NCBI RefSeq assembly: GCF_005217615.1
Contig: NZ_SZNK01000001.1
Location: 887,501-951,500, forward strand
DNA length: 64,000 nt
Direction: 5' to 3'
Source of the DNA: Brevibacillus antibioticus
GTDB lineage: Bacteria > Bacillota > Bacilli > Brevibacillales > Brevibacillaceae
Position 1 is the stretch's first letter; each line of letters begins with the position of its first letter. Positions 27,376 to 35,696 of this stretch are shown in pieces. The position numbers were made by a program, and so were the translations under genes. The notes beneath the pieces are model-generated. The model did no database searches and was not told where the DNA came from. It saw nothing but the letters and a program-made list of their open reading frames with translations.

Positions 27376-27546
27376 TTACTTTTGCGTCCATACGCGATTT
27401 TTATTTCGTGTAGCGGGGAATTTTTCCCCTCTGGAAAGCTCGATGATCATCGGATTCTGCACACTTGCACCGGACTCACCAATTTCCATGTACACGGCAT
27501 TTTTTGGAGACTTTTCTCCTTCACGAAAACGGCTGTGTTCTCCCAC
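27376..27546 (-). CDS. yjzC: YjzC-like small protein
   Basis: A 56-residue frame on the minus strand starts at GTG 27546 (AAGGTG 5 bases upstream; an in-frame TAG blocks any longer start). The product has FREGEKSPKNAVYMEIGE near the start and KFPATRNKNRVWTQK at the end, the GEKxPxxGxYxEIG and RxW pattern of YjzC proteins of spore formers. Function unknown. Its 3' end shares the terminator at 27334-27367. Confidence 0.72.
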   Translation of the reverse strand: MGEHSRFREGEKSPKNAVYMEIGESGASVQNPMIIELSRGEKFPATRNKNRVWTQK

Positions 27547-27924
27547 GAAGGCACCTTCTTCCTAAGGAATTGTCATCTGAATTAGTATGACCCGGTACAC
27601 TTGCTTCATGCCCTCCCTACTATTGACGATGGATTTTGAATTCCTATACGATCCAATGATTTTTGGAGAGGTCCAAGCCCGGTTATATGGTGAAACCTTA
27701 TTTGCGACCACCGTGGTATTAATGAGTGCGCAAGCTCGTTACCCATTAAGTCAGATGCATGAGTAAGCTGGAGTTACGCGATCCGATCAGCGATTGACCA
27801 CTCCTGCTGCTGAATAGCCTACGAGACATCCGCTGATTTTGACTAGTGTATAGACTTCTGTCCATGCCGATATGCCTTCACCTACATACCTTGTAGATGT
27901 AACGAACAGGAAGGAGTGAGGTTA
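27547..27924. other. Intergenic stretch with no supported gene
   Basis: About 380 bases. A 45-codon frame with an ATG at 27629 exists on the plus strand but lacks a ribosome site and any recognisable motif. The 3' end carries AGGAAGGAGTGAGG, the ribosome site of the next gene. No clear sigma-A promoter was found; a sporulation-specific promoter is possible but not demonstrable. Confidence 0.5.
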
Positions 27925-28200
27925 ATGAGTTGCGGATGCAGAAGATCTCGTCGCAGATGCTTTAAATGCTGCGAAAAGAAAGTGTACAGAAAGCATTGCT
28001 TCTACAAGCCACACTACAAAACCCATTGTAAGCCATACGGTCGTAGTTGTGGACACGGTGGACACGGTCACTTTGGAGGCGGTTTTGACCACTTCGGAGG
28101 CGGCTACGGCGGCTTCGATGGTTACGGCTCCTCTCATGGTGGCGGGTATGGTGGAGGGTACGGCGGCGGTTACGGTGGAAGTCACGAGAGCAAGTATTAA
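27925..28200 (+). CDS. Cys/His-rich N-terminal, Gly-rich C-terminal spore-surface-type protein
   Basis: 91 residues. Residues 1-40 are Cys, Arg, Lys and His rich (MSCGCRRSRRRCFKCCEKK). Residues 41-88 are a GGY/GGF/GHG repeat. This composition is typical of cross-linked coat or exosporium proteins in spore-forming Bacillota, and the gene is alone with its own ribosome site and terminator. The role is inferred from composition only; no named homologue is recognised. The repetitive DNA is coding, not a CRISPR-type array. Confidence 0.65.
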   Translation: MSCGCRRSRRRCFKCCEKKVYRKHCFYKPHYKTHCKPYGRSCGHGGHGHFGGGFDHFGGGYGGFDGYGSSHGGGYGGGYGGGYGGSHESKY

Positions 28201-28209
28201 TAGAGAAAG

Positions 28210-28230
28210 GCGCCGTGACGGCGCTTTTTT
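28210..28230 (+). terminator. Terminator after the Gly-rich protein gene
   Basis: GCGCCG/CGGCGC with a TGA loop and TTTTTT directly after. Confidence 0.85.
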
Positions 28231-28296
28231 CGTTTCTTCGCAAGTTTCGCGCAATTTGTCGTACAATAGAGGAAAAGGATTAATGGAGGTATGGAT

Positions 28297-28647
28297 ATGC
28301 AATTCCTGAATGGGAAAGAGGAACGAATGTGGGCGATGATCGTACATCTATCTGCCTTCCTTGGTTTTATCGTTCCGTTCGGCAATGTACTAGGACCTTT
28401 AATCGTATGGTTGATCAAGCGTGAAGAGGGGGCCTTTTTTTATCAGCATGGAAAAGAGGCACTGAATTTTAGCATCTCGGTGACGATTTATGCCGCCATT
28501 TCAAGTTTGCTGATCATCATTTTTATCGGCGCACTATTATTGGGAGCCCTCTTTATTTTTTGGGCGATCTTCGTTATTATCGCTGCGGTGAAAGCGAATG
28601 AGGGAAAAGAATTCCGTTACCCGCTCACTCTCCGGTTTATCAAATAA
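28297..28647 (+). CDS. DUF4870-family membrane protein
   Basis: About 116 residues with a cytosolic start (NGKEERMWAMIVHLSAFLGFIVPFG) and three hydrophobic segments; the KREE..FFYQHGKEALNFSIS loop is typical of DUF4870/Tic20-like proteins. ATG 28297 gives 7-base spacing from GGAGG; ATG 28291 directly abuts it. Function unknown. Followed by a terminator. Confidence 0.8.
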   Translation: MQFLNGKEERMWAMIVHLSAFLGFIVPFGNVLGPLIVWLIKREEGAFFYQHGKEALNFSISVTIYAAISSLLIIIFIGALLLGALFIFWAIFVIIAAVKANEGKEFRYPLTLRFIK

Positions 28648-28657
28648 CCGTTCTTGG

Positions 28658-28686
28658 AAAAGTCGTTCCATTTGGGACGGCTTTTA
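28658..28686 (+). terminator. Terminator after the DUF4870 gene
   Basis: AAGTCGTTCC pairs with GGACGGCTT (two G-T wobbles) and ends in TTTTAT. Confidence 0.75.
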
Positions 28687-28777
28687 TATTTGTTTGAATT
28701 TTCTATTATGAAAGAGGGTGAACAGTCGTTCACCTCGAATTACAAGAGAGTGTAGTCGGTGAAGGGGGAGTCAAATC

Positions 28778-29655
28778 ATGTTGACGGGAGTGACGATAGT
28801 TGATTTTTCTCGCCATCTTCCAGGTCCGATTTGTACGATGCGCCTGTCCGATTTGGGGGCTGAGGTCATCGAGGTGGAACCTTTTCACGACAAAGCTCAC
28901 TCACCGTTAACCGGGCCTTCTTACCCGGAAGCTAGAGAGACGGGAGCGTTTTACCTGCGTTCACATTGCAATCATAGAAGTATTTCCATGAATTTGCGGA
29001 CGAATGAGGGAAAAGCGCTCGCGTTTGCTCTGGCCAGACAGGCTGATGTCGTGGTGGAAAGCTATCGACCAGGTGTGATGCGACATTTGGGACTGAGATG
29101 CACCTTGTGGTCATTTATTGCTCCGTGACGGGCTATGGCCAAAGCGGTGAGCTATACCAAATTGGGGGCATGACTTGAATGTCCAGGCAGTGAGCGGATT
29201 TCTCTCACTGGTTCGCGATCTAGAAGGAAACCTGTCGTTGCGCGGCGCTTGTGGAACGTGCGCGGACAGGACGAGGAGCTTATTTGGATGTTTCGTCGGC
29301 TGACTTGTTTAGCTCTTGGACAGGGCTTCATGCACTGTTTCTGTCCAGAACCCAAGCCAAGTGGAGTGAGCTGGGCAGTGAAGTGGATTGTTGTCTGACC
29401 GCCATTGAAGATTGGGAAAACTGGGCAGACAATCCATACGTTGCGAACAGGGAGATAGCATATACGCTGCCTTATTTGAAAAAGAAGTCGCCCGTACAAG
29501 AGGGGAGTTTCGCGCATCGTTACAGGGCAGAAAGGTTGTCACCCCCGTGGCACACCGTTTACACGTACGAGCTGCTCAAACGCAAGCTGAACCTCACAGA
29601 GGAGGATTTGAGCAGGTTGCAAAGGCAGGGGGTTATTCCTCCTGCTTCTTCATAG
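28778..29655 (+). pseudogene. Broken CaiB/BaiF (family III) CoA-transferase
   Basis: The first 110 codons from ATG 28778 are a good family III N-terminus: VTIVDFSRHLPGPICTMRLS, then VVESYRPGVMRHLGL. The frame then fails at about 29095. Continuation is visible in a second frame (IYCSVTGYGQSGELYQIGG) and, after another shift at about 29170, in a third (HDLNVQAVSGFLSLVRDLEG). The C-terminal part (GRGAYLDVSSADLF onward) is in frame from 29251 to 29655. The total is too short for the ~370-400-residue family, so internal sequence has also been lost. Confidence 0.85.
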
Positions 29656-29670
29656 GAAAGGGTGAGAAAA

Positions 29671-30444
29671 ATGATGGAACAGGATCATCATACGCAACTG
29701 ATCGTATCAAAAGCTAGTGGAATCTGCACGATTACGCTAAACAGACCGCATGTTCTCAATGCGATGACGGTTGAAATGTTTTCCCTTTTACAGGACGCAA
29801 TCGCAAAAGCTTCAGCAGATGAGGAAATCGATGTGCTTATTTTGCGGGGAGGAGGGGGGAACTTTTGCTCCGGTGCTGATTTGGGCGTATTGACTGCGCT
29901 GGCGGATAAGAGTGATGCTGATCAATCATTGACGATCATTAATGATTTCATTACCAACTTACATCAAATGCCTAAGCCTGTGATTGCAGTCATCGAGGGA
30001 GTAGCCGTCGGAGCGGGACTCAATCTCGCGTTGCATGCTGATTTTGTCATTGCGACGGAAGATGCCCTGTTGCAGGAGCCTTTTGTCCAGATCGGTCTGA
30101 CGACGGATTTTGGCGGGACATACCTTTTGCCGAGGCTTGTTGGTACGGCGTGGGCGAAGCGGCTCGCATTGCTGGGAGAAAGGATTACAGGGAAAAAAGC
30201 GGAGGAAATCGGCTTGATCTATCGGGCGGTAGAAGCCAGTCAAGTCGAAAGTGAGGTTGAAAAATTAGTTGCTGCGGTACGTCGCCTGCCGAAACAAGCA
30301 TATGCCGTAACGAAAGAAGGGTTGGGACGCTGCCAGGCAAACGGCCTAGAATACGCTCTGGCCTGGGAAAAGCAACAGCAGCCGTCCCTGATCGCACGTC
30401 CTGAATTTCAGACGCTTGTCCAAGCGAAGGTAAAGCGGACGTAG
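29671..30444 (+). CDS. Enoyl-CoA hydratase/isomerase family protein
   Basis: 257-residue crotonase-fold protein. ITLNRPHVLNAM is near residue 19. The oxyanion-hole region GGGGNFCSGADLG is near residue 57 and IEGVAVGAGLNLALHADF near 105. The Glu expected of hydratases in the catalytic loop reads LLQEPFVQIGLTTDFGG, which favours an isomerase-like or divergent hydratase role. AAGGG is 8 bases before ATG 29671. It lies directly downstream of the broken CoA-transferase and was probably its operon partner. Confidence 0.85.
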   Translation: MMEQDHHTQLIVSKASGICTITLNRPHVLNAMTVEMFSLLQDAIAKASADEEIDVLILRGGGGNFCSGADLGVLTALADKSDADQSLTIINDFITNLHQMPKPVIAVIEGVAVGAGLNLALHADFVIATEDALLQEPFVQIGLTTDFGGTYLLPRLVGTAWAKRLALLGERITGKKAEEIGLIYRAVEASQVESEVEKLVAAVRRLPKQAYAVTKEGLGRCQANGLEYALAWEKQQQPSLIARPEFQTLVQAKVKRT

Positions 30445-30583
30445 CGATTTTTTGGCAGAGAAATACTTAGCTCATGGGATTGATTAGATTGAAAAGTCCA
30501 AAGGGAACTTTATCCGTTGAGCAAAGGGCCATTCTGTGATAAAGTAGGGATATCAAGATCCTGCGATGTACGATAGGCCGTAA

Positions 30584-30719
30584 ATGTTTCTAACCTTATA
30601 CGTGTTTTTCGGGAGACGGAAACTGTGATGGATGTCAGGCCCACCTCCTTTTTGGATGCATGGGAAGGCTGAAGTGCAGAAGGGTCGCCCACCTGTGTGA
30701 GCGCAGGTTATAGAAACAT
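30584..30719 (+). other. Structured intergenic element, candidate non-coding RNA
   Basis: A 13-bp long-range stem (ATGTTTCTA-ACCT at 30584-30596 with AGGT-TA-TAGAAACAT at 30705-30719, 2-base bulge) encloses ~108 bases. Inside are local hairpins and an anti-Shine-Dalgarno-like CACCTCC. It sits in a ~380-base gap with no convincing ORF and upstream of a strong terminator. No known RNA family is recognised; strand is uncertain. Confidence 0.4.
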
Positions 30720-30780
30720 GAGGTCAACGGCAGAGCGGGGACTTGGCCGTTTATGAATGCAATGAATCGCCGATAGCAAA

Positions 30781-30817
30781 AAAAACCACTTGGAATCTGC
30801 TTCCAGGTGGTTTTTTT
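30781..30817. terminator. Strong bidirectional terminator
   Basis: A 15-bp perfect stem AAAAACCACTTGGAA/TTCCAGGTGGTTTTT (one G-T wobble) with loop TCTGC and a T7 run. It ends the Gln-rich protein gene on the minus strand and any transcript from the plus-strand gap. Confidence 0.88.
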
Positions 30818-30826
30818 GTGCCTCAA

Positions 30827-31276
30827 TTAATGAGTGGTTTTGTTTTGCTTTCCCGAGCCGTGACCCTGCCCTTGTTTTTGGGAGCCCTGGTCTTGATCTC
30901 CGTGATCGACAATGGTCAGGTCCTTTTCAAGCGTTTGGGAGTCTTGGGCATCTTGAAGAATTTGATACATTTGCAGGAAATTCGCTTTTTGTCCCTCAGG
31001 AATTCCTTTAATGCGGACGGTCAGCTCTTGCGGTCCATTTTGCTGTTGTCCGCCTTGGCCTCCGCCTTGACTGTTCGCTTGCCCGCTGTGTTCATTTGAA
31101 CTCGGTTGTTCATCGAGAAAGCTGAGAAACATCGAGTCGCTGTCTTGGTCTTGTTGGTTGTTTTGTCCGCCGTCGTGTGATTGCTGTCCTTGTCCGTTTC
31201 CACCTTGTCCACCTTGCTGCTCAAACAGCACGTTGAATTCGTTAAGATCGGTCTGGATGATGCCAATGACGTTCAT
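30827..31276 (-). CDS. Gln/Gly/Asn-rich low-complexity protein
   Basis: 149 residues. A short ordered start (MNVIGIIQTDLNEFNVLFEQ) leads into a Gln/Gly/Asn/Asp-rich tract of ~70 residues. A small central block follows (ELTVRIKGIPEGQKANFLQMYQ region), then a Gln/Gly/Lys tail. GGAGGATCAGG precedes ATG 31276; longer in-frame starts lack a ribosome site. No family is recognised. The composition fits a disordered, possibly spore- or surface-associated protein. Confidence 0.6.
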   Translation of the reverse strand: MNVIGIIQTDLNEFNVLFEQQGGQGGNGQGQQSHDGGQNNQQDQDSDSMFLSFLDEQPSSNEHSGQANSQGGGQGGQQQNGPQELTVRIKGIPEGQKANFLQMYQILQDAQDSQTLEKDLTIVDHGDQDQGSQKQGQGHGSGKQNKTTH

Positions 31277-31308
31277 CCTGATCCTCCTTCCAAAATAAAA
31301 ATGATGCT

Positions 31309-31650
31309 TCAGCCCGGATGTTTGGAATGGTGGACACCGTGCCGTTGCAGGTAACCATGGAAAAAGTATTCGACCACCGTAATGGCAAATGTCGTCAACA
31401 ACAAACCTGATAAGGATATGGTCTGACCAAACAAGTAACAGCCAAGCCACAAGGAGGCATACACGAACAAGAAATCAGCGGAGCTCGCAAACGTATTGTT
31501 TGTACGTGGGAGGATTGTCAAATCCAGTACATAACCAAGTAAACTGACAATCACGCTTGCGAGCACGGCAAACGTAAGGGACGTCCCCGACCACCAAAGC
31601 CCTGGAATGGCAATGATTCCGTTAAACAAGAGCTTGAGAACGATGTTCAA
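31309..31650 (-). CDS. DUF2512-family membrane protein
   Basis: 113 residues with four hydrophobic segments. The start LNIVLKLLFNGIIAIPGLWW and the middle SLLGYVLDLTILPRTNN are typical of DUF2512 (YndM-like) proteins of spore formers. TTG 31650 has AAAGGTGG 9 bases upstream. The ATG at 31671 has its AAGGG only one base away, so TTG is preferred. Function unknown. Confidence 0.75.
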   Translation of the reverse strand: MNIVLKLLFNGIIAIPGLWWSGTSLTFAVLASVIVSLLGYVLDLTILPRTNNTFASSADFLFVYASLWLGCYLFGQTISLSGLLLTTFAITVVEYFFHGYLQRHGVHHSKHPG

Positions 31651-31686
31651 AGTGCGAACACCACCTTTCATGCCCTTAGTATGAAC

Positions 31687-33426
31687 TTAGGTAGTCGCAC
31701 TATTCGTAGAAGAGGTGTTTGATTTTAAACGGCGGATCAGTGCTTCGTTTGGTGTTACATACAGTGTTCGTTGTTGCTCGTAGATCACATAGCCAGGCTT
31801 GGCCCCGCTCGGTTTTTTTACATGCTTGATAAGCGTGTAATCCACGGGAATTTGACTTCCTTCTTTGGCACGACTGAAATAAGCCGCCAGATTCGCTGCT
31901 TCAAGCAACGTCTCGTCCGAAAATTCCCGAGCGCGAATGACGACATGGGATCCAGGGATATCCTTGGTATGCAGCCAAGTTTCCTGCGACGATGCGAGCT
32001 TGTTGGTCAAATATTCATTTTGCTTATTGTTTTTGCCGACCAAAATTTCAACGCCGTCCGAAGAAAGGTACGAATCCAGCTCTGGTCTGGTATCTTTTTT
32101 CTTGCGCGGACCGCGTTTTTTACGATCACGCATGTAGCCTTGCTCAACGAGCTCCTCGCGAATTTCTTCGGCATCTTTTAAGGTAGCATGCTCTAGCTGA
32201 ACCAATACACCGTCCAAATACAAGAGTTCAGCCTGCGCTTGCTCAATCTGCTCACTCACGATGGAAAGGCTGTTTTTGGCCTTGTTATACCGCTTGTAAT
32301 ACGACTGCAAATTTTCCGACGGGGTCTTCAATGGGTCGAGCGGAATCGTGATGGTACCTCCCGCTTCGTCATACCAGTTGACTGTGACGAGCTCGCGATC
32401 CCCTCGCTTCATTTGGTGCATATTGGCAGTGATCAATTCACCGTACAGGCGGAACTGATCTGCTTCATGCGCATCTTGCAGTGTTTGCTCGAGCTTCTCG
32501 ATTTTCTTTTCATTTTTATTGCGTTCAACGGTGACAAAACGAATTAAATCGTGCGCACGCTGCTTGACAGTGTCACGGAGCGCCTTTCCTTCGTAAAATG
32601 CCTGCAAGCATTCTTGGACGGAAGGATAGGGAGTGGTAACCCCGTTTGAGAGATGTGTCAGCTCGACGACGTGAAAATATGCTTTGCCGTTTGCTTCTAC
32701 AATGGATGGTACATACTCATGATTATCGATTGTCTTCATCACTTGTGAAAAGGCAACCCACAGTGTTTCACGATTCGCGAGTCCAGCTCTGTGCAATATT
32801 TCTTTTGCCAAGAGGGGACTGATCCCGGTATAGCCTTCTACGATTTGTTTATCCAAACGACCCCCGTTCCAGTCGAGGGAAGAAATAAACACTTGCTCGT
32901 TTACGGTGAGAGGGTCGCGTTTATCTTGGCTCGGAGGAGAGACGTAAGGTCTGCCAGGCGTAACTTGTCTGTACTGGCTAATGGCGAGCGTCACATGCGT
33001 GGCGCTATCCAAAATCATTCCGGTTGCAGGATCGATGAGGATGATGTTACTGTGCTTGCCCATGATCTCTACAATAATTCGGCGGACAGCCGTGTCACCC
33101 AGCTCATCCCGGGTGCGTACATCGATGTGAATGATTCGCTCCATCCCGATTTGCTGGACAGATTCAATTACGCCGCCCTCACAATGCTTGCGCAATAGCA
33201 TGCAAAACATCGGAGCTTCCAGCGGATTCGTGAAATCTTCTGTCGTGATGTGAAGCCTAGGATAGGTCGGGTTTGCAGACAGGAGGAACTTTACCGTTTC
33301 TCCTTGTGTCCGTACTTGCATAACAATATCGCTATGGTGGGGCTGGTGGATTTTCGAGATGCGTCCTCCTACCAGTTTATGTAATTCCCGCGCGACGGAG
33401 CGGGTTACTACGCCATCAAATGCCAC
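31687..33426 (-). CDS. rqcH: RqcH, NFACT-family ribosome quality-control protein
   Basis: In B. subtilis RqcH binds stalled 50S-peptidyl-tRNA complexes and adds C-terminal alanine tails with tRNA-Ala. About 579 residues: NFACT-N from the start (AFDGVVTRSVARELHKLVGGRISKIHQ), the RTRDELGD motif near residue 97, a long coiled coil in the middle (about 280-430) and the NFACT-R domain with LHTKDIPGSHVVIR near residue 485. GTG 33426, with GAGGTG 6 bases upstream, gives the family-standard N-terminus; GTG 33435 is the alternative. Older annotations call it fibronectin-binding protein. Confidence 0.95.
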   Translation of the reverse strand: MAFDGVVTRSVARELHKLVGGRISKIHQPHHSDIVMQVRTQGETVKFLLSANPTYPRLHITTEDFTNPLEAPMFCMLLRKHCEGGVIESVQQIGMERIIHIDVRTRDELGDTAVRRIIVEIMGKHSNIILIDPATGMILDSATHVTLAISQYRQVTPGRPYVSPPSQDKRDPLTVNEQVFISSLDWNGGRLDKQIVEGYTGISPLLAKEILHRAGLANRETLWVAFSQVMKTIDNHEYVPSIVEANGKAYFHVVELTHLSNGVTTPYPSVQECLQAFYEGKALRDTVKQRAHDLIRFVTVERNKNEKKIEKLEQTLQDAHEADQFRLYGELITANMHQMKRGDRELVTVNWYDEAGGTITIPLDPLKTPSENLQSYYKRYNKAKNSLSIVSEQIEQAQAELLYLDGVLVQLEHATLKDAEEIREELVEQGYMRDRKKRGPRKKKDTRPELDSYLSSDGVEILVGKNNKQNEYLTNKLASSQETWLHTKDIPGSHVVIRAREFSDETLLEAANLAAYFSRAKEGSQIPVDYTLIKHVKKPSGAKPGYVIYEQQRTLYVTPNEALIRRLKSNTSSTNSATT

Positions 33427-33538
33427 AAAGGTCACCTCAGATCAGGAAAATGGCTAGAATAATAGATAGAGAGCTGCCAGTCACAGTGTAGCATAAGTCA
33501 GAGCAAGGAGGAATCTCCTCGTGGTGGGGGGTGTTCGG

Positions 33539-33568
33539 TTGACACTGCCGAGAGTTGTCTCCTATAAT
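33539..33568 (+). promoter_or_regulatory. Sigma-A promoter for yicC-remA-gmk-rpoZ
   Basis: A perfect TTGACA, an 18-base spacer and a perfect TATAAT lie 37 bases before the yicC start. Confidence 0.8.
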
Positions 33569-33604
33569 AAATTAACGATTTTGCGTCTATGGAAGTGAAA
33601 ACTT

Positions 33605-34489
33605 GTGATTCGAAGCATGACTGGTTACGGTAGAAAAGAAGATAGCAAAGGCTCCATTCGAGCAACAGTCGAGATTCGTGCAGTGAATCACCGCTTTTCT
33701 GAGATTGTTGTGCGCCTGCCCAAAGCATGGAATATGCTTGAGGATTCGACTCGTAAGCTGGTTGCACAGTATGTCAGAAGAGGGCGTGTCGATGTCACCG
33801 TCTCAGTGGAAGGGAAAAATTCTTCTGCTACGGTCATGGGCATTGACTGGGATGTAGCTGAACAGCTAGTCTCCATTTCCCGCGAGATGACTCAGCGTTT
33901 TTCGCTAGAGACGCCATTAACCGTCAAGGATCTGCTACACTTTCCTGGCGTGATACATACCAAAGAGTCAGAGGACAATGTGGAGGAGCTGGCAGAGTGG
34001 CTCCAAGACCTGGTCAGGGGCGCGGCATTTGATCTCGTTTCGATGAAAGAGACCGAGGGTAAACTGTTGCACGCTGATCTAGCTAGTCGCCTAACTGCCA
34101 TCAATACATGGACGCGGGAGATCTCCCAGTTGGCCCCACTATGTAGGGAAGATTACAAGGGCCGACTTGAGCAACGCGTAAGTGAGTGGGCCGGTTTGAC
34201 ACCTTTTGAATTGGACCCTGCTCGTGTAGCGCAAGAGGTTGCCTTTTTCGCTGATAAAAGTGATATTAGTGAAGAGTTGACCCGTTTAGATAGTCATTGC
34301 CAACAGTTTGCCAATCAATTAGGCAAAGATGAAGCAATTGGTCGAAAGCTGGATTTTCTGCTCCAGGAAATGAATCGGGAAGCCAATACGATTGCTTCCA
34401 AAGCGAATCATTTACGCATTCAGCATCTGGCAGTCGAGATCAAGACAGAACTGGAGAAGATGCGGGAGCAAATACAGAATGTCGAGTAG
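33605..34489 (+). CDS. yicC: YicC/YloC-family endoribonuclease
   Basis: 294 residues. It begins MIRSMTGYGR, the invariant YicC start, with RAVNHRFSEIVVRLP nearby. The C-terminal DUF1732 part has KLDFLLQEMNREANTIASKA. YicC-type proteins act as endoribonucleases in RNA decay and sporulation. It starts at GTG 33605 with GGAAGTG upstream. It leads the conserved remA-gmk-rpoZ block. Confidence 0.93.
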   Translation: MIRSMTGYGRKEDSKGSIRATVEIRAVNHRFSEIVVRLPKAWNMLEDSTRKLVAQYVRRGRVDVTVSVEGKNSSATVMGIDWDVAEQLVSISREMTQRFSLETPLTVKDLLHFPGVIHTKESEDNVEELAEWLQDLVRGAAFDLVSMKETEGKLLHADLASRLTAINTWTREISQLAPLCREDYKGRLEQRVSEWAGLTPFELDPARVAQEVAFFADKSDISEELTRLDSHCQQFANQLGKDEAIGRKLDFLLQEMNREANTIASKANHLRIQHLAVEIKTELEKMREQIQNVE

Positions 34490-34512
34490 CATGAAAGGAT
34501 GGCTGGGCCGTC

Positions 34513-34773
34513 ATGGCAATCAAGCTAATCAATATCGGTTTTGGCAACATCGTTAATGCCAACCGCATTATCTCAATTGTAAGTCCGGAGTCCGCTCCTA
34601 TCAAACGGATCATCCAGGAAGCGCGCGATCGCAACATGCTTGTGGACGCTACCTATGGGAGACGTACACGTGCGGTCATTATTACAGATAGCGATCACGT
34701 CATTTTGTCAGCGGTACAACCAGAAACAGTGGCACAGCGCTTGACTACGAAGGATGACGAATCGGACGAATAA
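34513..34773 (+). CDS. remA: RemA, extracellular-matrix regulatory DNA-binding protein
   Basis: 86 residues of the DUF370 family: [21 protein letters not shown] at the start, then [16 protein letters not shown]. In B. subtilis RemA is a DNA-binding activator of matrix and osmoprotection genes. The conserved Arg pair RGRRTR-like segment is seen as YGRRTRA. It lies between yicC and gmk as in Bacillus. Confidence 0.95.
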   Translation: MAIKLINIGFGNIVNANRIISIVSPESAPIKRIIQEARDRNMLVDATYGRRTRAVIITDSDHVILSAVQPETVAQRLTTKDDESDE

Positions 34774-34789
34774 AGTAGGAGTGTAAACA

Positions 34790-35410
34790 ATGAGTATGGT
34801 TGATCGTGGTCTCCTTTTGGTTCTTTCTGGACCAGCTGGTGTGGGAAAAGGAACAGTATGCAAGGCGCTTCGTGAAGTGTTGCCTGATCTGGTGTATTCT
34901 GTTTCCGCTACCACCCGCCAGCCGCGTCCAGGAGAGGTAGAAGGAGTTAATTACTTTTTTAAAACCAAGGAAGAGTTCAAGCGGATGATTGAAGAAGATG
35001 CTCTCCTGGAATGGGCAGAATACGTGGGGAATTACTACGGAACCCCTCGTCAGTTCGTGGACGATATGCTCAATGCGGGGCGCGATGTCATTCTTGAGAT
35101 TGAAGTTCAGGGTGCTCTTCAAGTAAAAGAGAGCTTCCCGCAAGGTACATTCCTGTTTCTGGCTCCGCCTGATTTAAACGAACTGGAAAACCGGATCGTG
35201 GGACGTGGGACAGAATCACAAGAGATCATTCGCAAACGCATGGAAGTGGCGCGTGCTGAAATCGAGCTCATGGACCACTACGATTATGTAGTCGTCAATG
35301 ACGTCATCGAATCGGCGTGCGATCGTATCCAAGCGATTATTACAGCGGAGCATCTGAAAAAAGATCGTCAGGTTCACAAATATCGCAAATGGTTACAGGA
35401 GGTTGAATAG
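34790..35410 (+). CDS. gmk: Guanylate kinase
   Basis: Phosphorylates GMP to GDP. 206 residues with P-loop [11 protein letters not shown] near residue 15, the GMP-binding [19 protein letters not shown] and the lid region [20 protein letters not shown] precedes the ATG by ~8 bases. Confidence 0.97.
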   Translation: MSMVDRGLLLVLSGPAGVGKGTVCKALREVLPDLVYSVSATTRQPRPGEVEGVNYFFKTKEEFKRMIEEDALLEWAEYVGNYYGTPRQFVDDMLNAGRDVILEIEVQGALQVKESFPQGTFLFLAPPDLNELENRIVGRGTESQEIIRKRMEVARAEIELMDHYDYVVVNDVIESACDRIQAIITAEHLKKDRQVHKYRKWLQEVE

Positions 35411-35414
35411 AATT

Positions 35415-35621
35415 ATGTTGTATCCATCCATTGACGAATTGACCGAAAAAGCTGAGAGCAAGTACATCTTGGTAACAGTCGCATCCAAGCGTGCGCGTCA
35501 GCTTCGCGAAAACAGCGAAATTCAAGTGGTTAGACCCAAATCCAAAAAGTTTGTAGGTCTGGCGCTGGAAGAGTTCATCTCCGACGAGCTCGTTCACGAG
35601 TTTTTGGACGGTCGCAAATAA
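35415..35621 (+). CDS. rpoZ: RNA polymerase omega subunit
   Basis: 68 residues; [20 protein letters not shown] and [11 protein letters not shown] are the omega hallmarks. It assists folding and assembly of beta'. ATG 35415 is chosen on homology; AGGAGG is 12 bases upstream, a long spacing. The TTG at 35403 directly follows that site and overlaps gmk. A terminator follows. Confidence 0.95.
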   Translation: MLYPSIDELTEKAESKYILVTVASKRARQLRENSEIQVVRPKSKKFVGLALEEFISDELVHEFLDGRK

Positions 35622-35634
35622 GCAGTCACCTTTA

Positions 35635-35662
35635 AAAACAACCTCGCGAGGTTGTTTTTTTC
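35635..35662 (+). terminator. Terminator after rpoZ
   Basis: AACAACCTCG/CGAGGTTGTT, a near-loopless palindrome followed by TTTTTT. Confidence 0.85.
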
Positions 35663-35696
35663 GGATTTCGGATAGGGGAGAAAGGAGAGAGTGCAG

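Noticed and set aside
27344..27585. Two overlapping plus-strand frames
   Set aside because: They are antisense to the YjzC-like gene, which has the conserved sequence.
27629..27766. A 45-codon plus-strand frame upstream of the Gly-rich gene
   Set aside because: No ribosome site before the ATG and no recognisable sequence.
28040..28195. Short tandem repeats considered as a CRISPR or satellite array
   Set aside because: Repeats are codon-based Gly-Gly-Tyr units within an open frame; no spacer structure.
30584..30719. Assignment of the structured element as 6S RNA, SRP RNA or a T-box
   Set aside because: The closing stem is suggestive, but none of the conserved sequence signatures of these RNAs could be found on either strand.
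30510..31099. Short frames on both strands in and beside the structured intergenic element
   Set aside because: No ribosome site and no motif; one runs antisense through the Gln-rich protein gene.
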